This document shows, one piece after another, positions 39,843 to 46,471 of a DNA stretch of 46,471 nt. This stretch comes from a bacterium (lineage in GTDB: Bacteria > Zhuqueibacterota > QNDG01 > DTFT01), in assembly GCA_030372965.1 (NCBI GenBank), contig JAUCQC010000219.1:1-46471 (forward strand), given 5' to 3'. The translations under genes were made by a program, and so were the position numbers. Under the pieces are notes generated by a model that saw only the letters and a program-made list of their open reading frames with translations, was not told the DNA's origin and did not search any database. Each line of letters begins with the position of its first letter. The first letter of the stretch is position 1.

Positions 39843-42473
39843 GTGCTTATTTTCAGCGTCATCGGGCCGTCCGCTGCATCATTACCGGCAGGCCGCTTCC
39901 GGCCGGCCGGACGAAATCCGTCTGCCCGTCGCCGGCCGGTTCGTCCGACCCTTGCCGGTCTCGTTCTGGCGCTCGCCGTTTGCGCGCTTCATGCCGCGGC
40001 CGGAAGCACGGCCGCGGGCTATTCCGGGAATGCCGCGGAGCGGCCGGATGCCCGTTATTATCTCAGGCTGAAGAACGAGGAATTTCTCCGGCTCATGATT
40101 CCCAAGGAGAAGGCCCTTCTTGCCAAGACCCGGAACATCTTCGAAGAGGCCAAGGCCCGCAGGGATCAGGGCCGCGACCTGAGCGCGCTCGACCTGGAGT
40201 CCGTGACCTCGTCCCGTCAGCTCTTTCTCGACGCGTACGCCGGAGAGGTCGGAAGAGTCCTTTCCCTGTTCGACGAAATCGCGAAGCTGGAATCCACGGC
40301 CCGGCGGCGGGCCAATCTCTCCGCGCTGGAGATTCTGGCCGGCCTGCGCCGGAAAGTGAGGGACATACTCGAGCGCGCGGCCTCCGGGTCCGCGGCCGTC
40401 ACGGCGACCGCCTCCGGACGCCCGGGGGCCGAGCCGGAGCCGGGAAAAGCCCCGCCGGAACCGGACGCGGCGTCCGCCGTTTCCGAAACCGCGCCGCAGT
40501 CCGCCGGCTCCGAAACGGCGAATCCCGAGATGGCCGAGACCCTTCTGGACCAGTGGAAATACAACAGCCTGCTCGAGTTCAAGCTCCGGCAGACCCGAAC
40601 GGAGCTGATCCGGACCAAACTGCTGAAAACCGCGACCCAGGAGGAGGCGGACCGCATGTTCCGGCGGGACCTGCGCGAGGCCCTTCAGGCCTACGCGGCC
40701 GGCGATTTCGTCCTGTCCCGCCTCCTCCTCCGCGACGTGATCGAGACGTATCCCGGCGTCCCGGTGATGGACGACGTGCTGTACTACGCGGCCGAATCAT
40801 CGTTCGCGCTCAATTATCTGGACGAGGCGCTCCGGACCGGCGAACGCCTCGCCGGCCGGTATCCCCTCTCCCCGTACACCGCCAAGGCGCTGGTCAAGAA
40901 ACTCTTCATTCAATACGCGACCGGACGCGTCGATTCGCTCCAGGAGACGTACGACCGCCTGCTGGCCGTCCGGAACCGGCTCGAAGACGAGCCGTTCGGC
41001 GTGGCCTCCTACGTCGCCGGACTGGCGGCCTTCAACCGCGGGGCCTTCGGGGACGCGCTGTCCGCTCTGGCGCGGGTTCCGGCCGGCACCGCGTACGCGT
41101 ACCCCGCGCGGTATCTGTCCGCCGCGTGTCATTCGAACCTGAACAACGACGATTCCGCGATGGCCGTGTATTACCGCCTCGCGTCCGGGCCCTCGAGTCC
41201 GGAGCGCGACCCCGTGCTCCGGCGGATCCGGAACAACGCGCGGCTGAAGCTGGGGCTGATCTACTACGAACGCGGGGAAAACCGGCGGGCGATCACGCTG
41301 TTCAATCAGGTGGACGACGATTTCCAGAAGGACGACCTGACCCTGCTGGCCAGGGCCTGGAGCGCGTACCGCTCCGGCCGGCCGGTCGAGGCCCTGGCCA
41401 ACACCGAGACGCTGCTCACGCAGACGCTCTTCTCCGGCTACCAGTACGAGGCCCAGGTGCTCGCCGCGCGGTCGAAGGAGCTCCTGGGGCAGTCGGACGA
41501 GGCGCTCCGGGACATGGAGCGCGTGCGGCGGGTCCGTCTCCAGCCGGCCGCTCCGCTTCCGGCCGCCTCCGCCGATTCTGCGGAAAACGCCCGGAACCGC
41601 ACGCTGTTCGCGGAAGCGAACAGGATCTCCCGGTTCCTCAGCGAGGTGCCGGCCGGACCGGCGGACGATCCGGCGCCGGGCGGCGGGGACAGCCGCCTCG
41701 ACGCGGCGACCGACGCGCTCGGACGGAAAATCGGCGTGCTCGACAGCCTCGAGGCCCGCGCCCGGGACCGCCGGAACTGGATGACGCTGGACCGCATCCG
41801 AAAACTGCGAGGCGGCGCGATTCAGGCCCTGCAGACGCGGAACCGCAAGTCGGCGGACAGGCTCGGCGACCAGGATCCCCTGATCCGGCGCATGGGGATG
41901 TCCGTCTATCTCCGGTACCTGTTCGACACGCTCCTCTCCGACGTGCTCGAGGAAAAGCGCGTGACGGCCGAGGCCATCGCCGGCATCGACCGCCTGTCCG
42001 TCCGGTCCGGCGATCCGGTGTCGATCCGAGTCCGCATGGAGATCCGGCGGGATGAACTCGAAGACTACGGCCTGCGGCTCAACCAGTACGAGGTGTGGCT
42101 GCGCGAGAACCGGCCCCAGCCCTTCGCGGTCGAGATCGACCGGTGGGCCAATTTCAGCGAATACGGCATCAGCAACATCAATTTCAACCGCATCCGCGAG
42201 ATCGACGGCCGCATGACGGAGATTTCGTCCATGATCCGGCAGATCGACGAGGTGCAGCGGGCCAAGCGGGAGGAATTGAGCCGGCGCGTCGCGGCCCTTC
42301 TGCGGGACGTCGAGCAGATCGAGCGGCAGATGAAGGCCGACCTGCGGAAAAAGGACGAGCAGGAGCGGGACCGCTTTTTCCAGACCGACTATTTCGACAC
42401 CCGCAGGCGGGAAACGCCCGTGGACGCGCCCGTGCCCGAACGGCCGCGGTTCGAAGCGGAGGTTCTGCCGTGA
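39843..42473 (+). CDS. Large TPR/coiled-coil envelope protein
   Basis: 876 residues from GTG 39843 with GGAAGG 8 bases upstream; an upstream frame extension from 39786 is possible. An Arg/Pro-rich N-terminus is followed by a hydrophobic segment (about 39-58) ending in Ala residues, a likely signal peptide. About 270-600 carry TPR-like helical pairs ('YYAAESSFALNYLDEALRTGERLAGRYP', 'LGLIYYERGENRRAITLFNQVDD'); about 780-860 is a long coiled coil ('MIRQIDEVQRAKREELSRRV'). The TGA overlaps the next GTG, coupling it to the even larger TPR protein downstream. It is probably a periplasmic scaffold. No enzymatic motif. Confidence 0.72.
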   Translation: MLIFSVIGPSAASLPAGRFRPAGRNPSARRRPVRPTLAGLVLALAVCALHAAAGSTAAGYSGNAAERPDARYYLRLKNEEFLRLMIPKEKALLAKTRNIFEEAKARRDQGRDLSALDLESVTSSRQLFLDAYAGEVGRVLSLFDEIAKLESTARRRANLSALEILAGLRRKVRDILERAASGSAAVTATASGRPGAEPEPGKAPPEPDAASAVSETAPQSAGSETANPEMAETLLDQWKYNSLLEFKLRQTRTELIRTKLLKTATQEEADRMFRRDLREALQAYAAGDFVLSRLLLRDVIETYPGVPVMDDVLYYAAESSFALNYLDEALRTGERLAGRYPLSPYTAKALVKKLFIQYATGRVDSLQETYDRLLAVRNRLEDEPFGVASYVAGLAAFNRGAFGDALSALARVPAGTAYAYPARYLSAACHSNLNNDDSAMAVYYRLASGPSSPERDPVLRRIRNNARLKLGLIYYERGENRRAITLFNQVDDDFQKDDLTLLARAWSAYRSGRPVEALANTETLLTQTLFSGYQYEAQVLAARSKELLGQSDEALRDMERVRRVRLQPAAPLPAASADSAENARNRTLFAEANRISRFLSEVPAGPADDPAPGGGDSRLDAATDALGRKIGVLDSLEARARDRRNWMTLDRIRKLRGGAIQALQTRNRKSADRLGDQDPLIRRMGMSVYLRYLFDTLLSDVLEEKRVTAEAIAGIDRLSVRSGDPVSIRVRMEIRRDELEDYGLRLNQYEVWLRENRPQPFAVEIDRWANFSEYGISNINFNRIREIDGRMTEISSMIRQIDEVQRAKREELSRRVAALLRDVEQIERQMKADLRKKDEQERDRFFQTDYFDTRRRETPVDAPVPERPRFEAEVLP

Positions 42474-45400
42474 GGGCGGCCAGGCTCATGGGCGCGGCGT
42501 TCGCGGCCGGGCTGGCGCTGGCCGGACCCGCGGCGGGTCAGGCCCTGCGAAGCGGGGCGGATTCCACGTTCTGGCCGCTTTCCATCCTGGAACTGCAGGA
42601 TTACCGCGGGCACTACAGCCGCGAGCTGGACGCGCTCCAGGCGGAGAAGCGCGGCTTGATCCGGCGGGGAATCGAGACCGGAGAGCGCCTGCTGGCGGAC
42701 CGGAGCCGCTCCGCCTACGAGGACGACATCCTGATCCGGCTGGGGCATCTGTACGCGATGCAGGAGAAGGAGGATTTCTTCGACAGCCTGAAGGCCTGGG
42801 AGGCCCGCCCGCCCGCCGCGGCCGGGCCCGAGCCGGCGCCGGCCTATCCGAAGGCGCTCGCGGTTTACCGGCGCATTCTCGAACGCTTCCCGAAGAGCGA
42901 ATTCACGGACGACGCGCTGTACAACCGCGCCTTTCTCGAGGAGGAGACCGGCCGGCACGACTCGGCCAATGTGCTCTACCGCCGGGTCCTGTCCGATTTT
43001 CCCCGGAGCCCCTTCGCCGTGGAGTCGGCGATGCGGCTCGGCGAATACGCGTTCAACCCGCCCGTGAATGATCTGGAAAACGCGGTCTTCTACTATAAGA
43101 AGGTGATCGAATCCCCCCGGAGCCCCCGGTTTCCAGAGGCTCTGTATAAACTGGGCTGGAGTTACTACCGGCTGGGACAGTACGCGCCCGCGATCAGCTA
43201 TTTCACCACGCTGATCGAGACCCTGGCCGAGGACCCGCCGGAGGAACGCACGGCCTCGGCCGTGGACCTGACCCGGGAGGCGCTGGATTACATCGCCGTC
43301 GCCTTCACGGATTTCGGCGGGCCCGTCCAGGCGGCCGAATATCTGAGAAAACTCGGCCAGCCGGACTGGGGCCGCGAAGTCCTGGCCAGGCTCGGAACGA
43401 TTTACATGGAGGACAAGGAGGATTACGCCGGAGCGGTTCAGGCGTTCGAAAGCCTGATCCGCATGGAGCCGCTGCACGCGGAGACGCCCGTCATTCACAG
43501 CCGCATCGCCGAATGCCGGCTGAGGATGAAGGACGAGGCCGGCGCGTTCGAGACCCGGCAGACGCTTTTCGCCTCCTGCCGGCCGGGCGGCGAGTGGTGG
43601 AGCGCGGTTCTGGACGGAAAGGCGCGCCTGCAGGCGTACCGTCTGTCCGAGCAGGCCCTCAGGGACAATTTCAACTGGCTCCTGCGCCGCGCGGAGGCGT
43701 CCGAGCCCAGGGACGCGGCCCTGTACCGGCGCGCCGCGGATCTCGGCCGGACCTATCTGGAGGCTTTTCCCGAGGGCATGAACGCCCTTCAGGTCCGCTG
43801 GAACCTCGCGCTTCTGCTCGACACGAAGATGCACGACTACAAGGAGGCCCTGCAGGAATACCTCACGATCAGCATGCTGTACGCGGGCGAGGCCTATGTC
43901 GAAACCGCCCGGATCGCGGGCCTGCCTTCGACGCGGGACGCGGCCGAGAACGCGGTCGTCATGGCCGACACGCTGGTCCGGCGCGAGCGGCGGACCGCGC
44001 CGTCCGCGGCCGGGGTTCCGGCGGACACCAGCCGGGCGGTCCCGCTGACGGACGCGGAAAAGTGGATGGTCATGGCCGCGGACAACTACATCCGGCTGTT
44101 CCCGCGGGATCCCAACACGCCGGTTCTGCTCGCCAACACGGGCGCGCTCCAGTTCACGCACCGCAACTACGAAGAGGCGCTGAAATACTTCCGCACCCTG
44201 ATCCGGCAGTTCCCGGACCACCCGAACCGCGAGCAGGTCCACTTCTCGGTCATCGACAGCTACATGGCGGGCCGCGATTACGCCAGCGCCGAAATCTACT
44301 GCAAGAAGCTGGCGGAGGAACCCGAGGCCCGGCCCTACGCGGAGCGGCTCCGCCTCCGCCTGGCCCAGGCGGTTTTCATGTCCGCCCAGAGCCTGGCCGC
44401 GGCCGGGCGGCCGGCGGAGGCGGGCGCGGAATTCCTGCGCGGGGCGCTGGAATCCCCGAAATCGGAATTCGCGGACCGGGCGCTCTTCAACGCGGGAAAG
44501 AGCTTCGACGCGGCGGGCGATTACGACGCGGCGATCCGGGCCTATGAGAATCTGCGCGCCTCGTATCCCGCGTCCCCCCGCATCGCCGACGCCCTGCAGA
44601 ATCTCGCGGTGAACCTCGCGGAGCAGAAACAGTATCTGCGGGCGGCCGCGCGTTACGAGGAATTGTACGGCGTCCGGCGGCCCGATCCGGCCGCGGCCGA
44701 CGCCCTTTTCAACGCCCGCCTCTACTACGCGAAGGCGGAGGACTGGATCAAGGCGACCGAGACCGGCGAGGCCTACGTGGCCGCGTATCCGGACGCGCCG
44801 GACGCGCCGGACGTGCTCTACCAGACCGCTGAATCCGCGCTCAAGACGCCCCAGCCGGCTAAAGCTCTGGCCCTGTACGCCCGGTACGGAACGCTTTTCC
44901 CCTCCTCGCCGGCCGGGGTGGAACTGTGGGTGAGGCTCGGTTCGCATTACGAGAAATCCGATTCGCTCGAGGCCGCCGAGTTCTGGTACAGGCGGGCGGT
45001 TCAGAGGAACGATTCGCTCGAGGCCGCCGGAATTCCTGGGTCTCCGGCGCAGGCCGCGGAGGCGTTGTTCCGCATCTGCCGGATCCGCGAACGCGAGTAC
45101 GGACGCTTCGTGTTCCGCCTGCCGGAAGCCGACATGAAGGCGCGGATCGACCGCATGCAGGCGATGATGGAGCGGCTGGCCGCGGACTACGCGAGAGTCG
45201 CGTCTTTCCGGACGGAACGGATGCCGGAGTCGCTGTACCGGATCGGCGAAACCTATGAGCGTTTCGCGGCCGCCTGGAGCCTGCAGGAAATTCCGGTCCT
45301 GGAGCCGATCGCCCGGGCGGTGCGGGAAAAAGCGGTCCGCGACCGTGCCGCGGCCGTCTACGGCCAGGGGCTGGAGGCCTTTCGCGCCGCCCTGTCCGTG

Positions 45401-46448
45401 CTGGTCCGCCTGTCCGCGGAGCCGGCGCCGGCCGGGCCGGACGACAGCCTGAGGGCGGCGTCCGCACTCTGGGCCGACCGCATCCGGTCCAAGATTTCGG
45501 AAACGCTTTTCCGCATCGCGGAGATACACACCGCCACCCTGTCGGGAATGCTGGCCGCGCCCGTGCCGGAGAAACTCGGCGAACTCGCCGGCCTCGAATA
45601 CCGGAGCCAGGTCCTCGTCAAGGTCATCCGTCCCATCGCGGAGGCGGCGGGCCAGGCGCATCTGCGGAACCTGTCCGTGTCGGACAGCCTCGGCCTCAGG
45701 AATGCCTGGGTCGATTCATCCAGGTCCCAGATACGGTACACGTTCGGCCTGATCGGGAGCCGGTACCAGTCTCTGACCTGGGACGGCCTCCGGTTGTACC
45801 GGAAGGCGATCGACCGGTACGCGAAACGGCCGGAAGACCCCGCCGGCCTGCCCGAGGACTGGATCGACACCGTCGTGAACAGCCTGGAACTGTCCCAATC
45901 CTACGCCAAGGCCGCGCTGGTCTTCGGCAGGGACGGTCTCGAGCGATACGCCAAAACCGGGGCCGGTTCCGAGTTGCAGACCGAAGACCGGGAAAAGCTG
46001 ATGGCGTTCATGCTCAGGCTCTCGGACACGCTCCGGGCTCTCGCGTCGGAAAACGCGGCGCTGTCGGGCCTCACGGCAAAACTGGCCGAAGGGGGCCGAA
46101 ACCCGGAGTACGAGGATCTGTCCGCCATGCTCGAGGACAATCAGGCCTATTTCAGCGAATACGAAACCGTCCTGCTGGAGGACGCGGCAGAGACGGACCG
46201 CGCGTTTCAGCCCCCGTCCGAATCCGGCATGGCCGTGGCCGGCCGCCTGATCCGGAAGGATCCGGCCGGATACCTGAAGAAATGGAACCTGTCCCTTCTG
46301 ACAGCGCAGGTCGGCACGGACAGCACCTGGGAGTCCGGCCGCGTCGAAGCGGGCTCGCCGGGTCCGGGCCCGGGACCGTCGGCCGGTTGGGCGCCGGCGG
46401 CCGTGATCGGTACGCCCTCCGCGGCCCCGACGGCCGGCGCCGCGGGCG
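42470..46448 (+). CDS. Giant TPR-repeat protein, 3'-truncated
   Basis: Open from GTG 42470 (GTGA overlap with the previous stop) to the adapter at 46449, over 1326 residues with no stop; the C-terminus is missing. A short signal peptide (LMGAAFAAGLALAGPAAGQA) starts it. The whole length consists of TPR-like helix pairs: 'YPKALAVYRRILERFPKSEFTDDALYNRAF', 'FPEALYKLGWSYYRLGQYAPAISYF', 'YEEALKYFRTLIRQFPDHPNREQVHF' in blocks, the last third being less regular. This is the arrangement of Tol-Pal-associated or gliding-type outer scaffolds, but it has no unique signature. The last residues before the adapter (AAGA) are still genomic. Confidence 0.75.
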
Positions 46449-46471
46449 CTGTCTCTTATACACATCTCCGA
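46449..46471. other. Nextera i7-side sequencing adapter (artefact)
   Basis: CTGTCTCTTATACACATCT (46449-46467) is the reverse complement of the Tn5 mosaic end, followed by CCGA, the start of the i7 adapter. The in-frame read-through (SYTHL) and minus-strand MCIRD/MYKRQ peptides are artefacts. Confidence 0.98.

Noticed and set aside
42389-45661. Very long minus-strand open frame (about 1090 codons)
   Set aside because: Antisense shadow of the TPR genes; Arg/Gly-rich with no domain, no ribosome site.

Overview
This is a 46.5 kb contig from an uncultured, GC-rich (roughly two thirds GC by eye), Gram-negative bacterium. Outer-membrane biology is clear: an LpxH-type lipid A enzyme, a TonB-dependent receptor with a carboxypeptidase-like N-domain, several lipoproteins and a class A PBP. 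SpoVG, L25/Ctc, a bactofilin and very large TPR proteins, together with that receptor type, would fit an FCB-like or related candidate phylum, but the sequence alone does not settle the phylum. Both ends carry Nextera transposase adapter (1-40 and 46449-46471), so the biological sequence is 41-46448 and the first and last genes are truncated.

Left third (41-16.3 kb), mostly minus strand: a CE15-like esterase fragment and a PQQ-type beta-propeller lipoprotein (plus strand); a YtrA-type GntR repressor with a NodIJ-like ABC exporter; a glutathione-peroxidase-family protein with two plausible starts; a tandem pair of DUF2378-like proteins with a small protein; a CNT nucleoside transporter; a translationally coupled lipoprotein/TonB receptor pair; a response-regulator-receiver/glycogen-phosphorylase fusion with a near-consensus promoter; and folC.

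Middle (16.4-31 kb): an M28 glutaminyl-cyclase-like enzyme, prmA (carrying an in-frame palindromic element), a pyrimidine-nucleoside phosphorylase and an MFS transporter on the plus strand converge on lpxH-PBP1A on the minus strand. A long plus-strand housekeeping run follows: ispE-spoVG-tRNA-Gln-prs-rplY-pth-rpsF-ssb-rpsR-rplI-zinc ribbon. ispE and the region upstream of it are visibly AT-richer than the rest. A hairpin-rich noncoding block (30.73-30.98 kb) closes this run.

Right third (31-46.4 kb), all plus strand: YbbR-like protein, tsaD, a VWA membrane protein, two homologous small membrane proteins, then parA-parB-M23 peptidase-bactofilin and two very large helical-repeat envelope proteins. 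This last group looks like a chromosome-segregation/cell-shape cluster.

The most unusual items are the REC-GlgP fusion, the palindromic repeat lying inside prmA, the related hairpin that forms a terminator at 21.3 kb, a pair of inverted ~165 bp MITE-like elements, and the hairpin array after the ribosomal operon.
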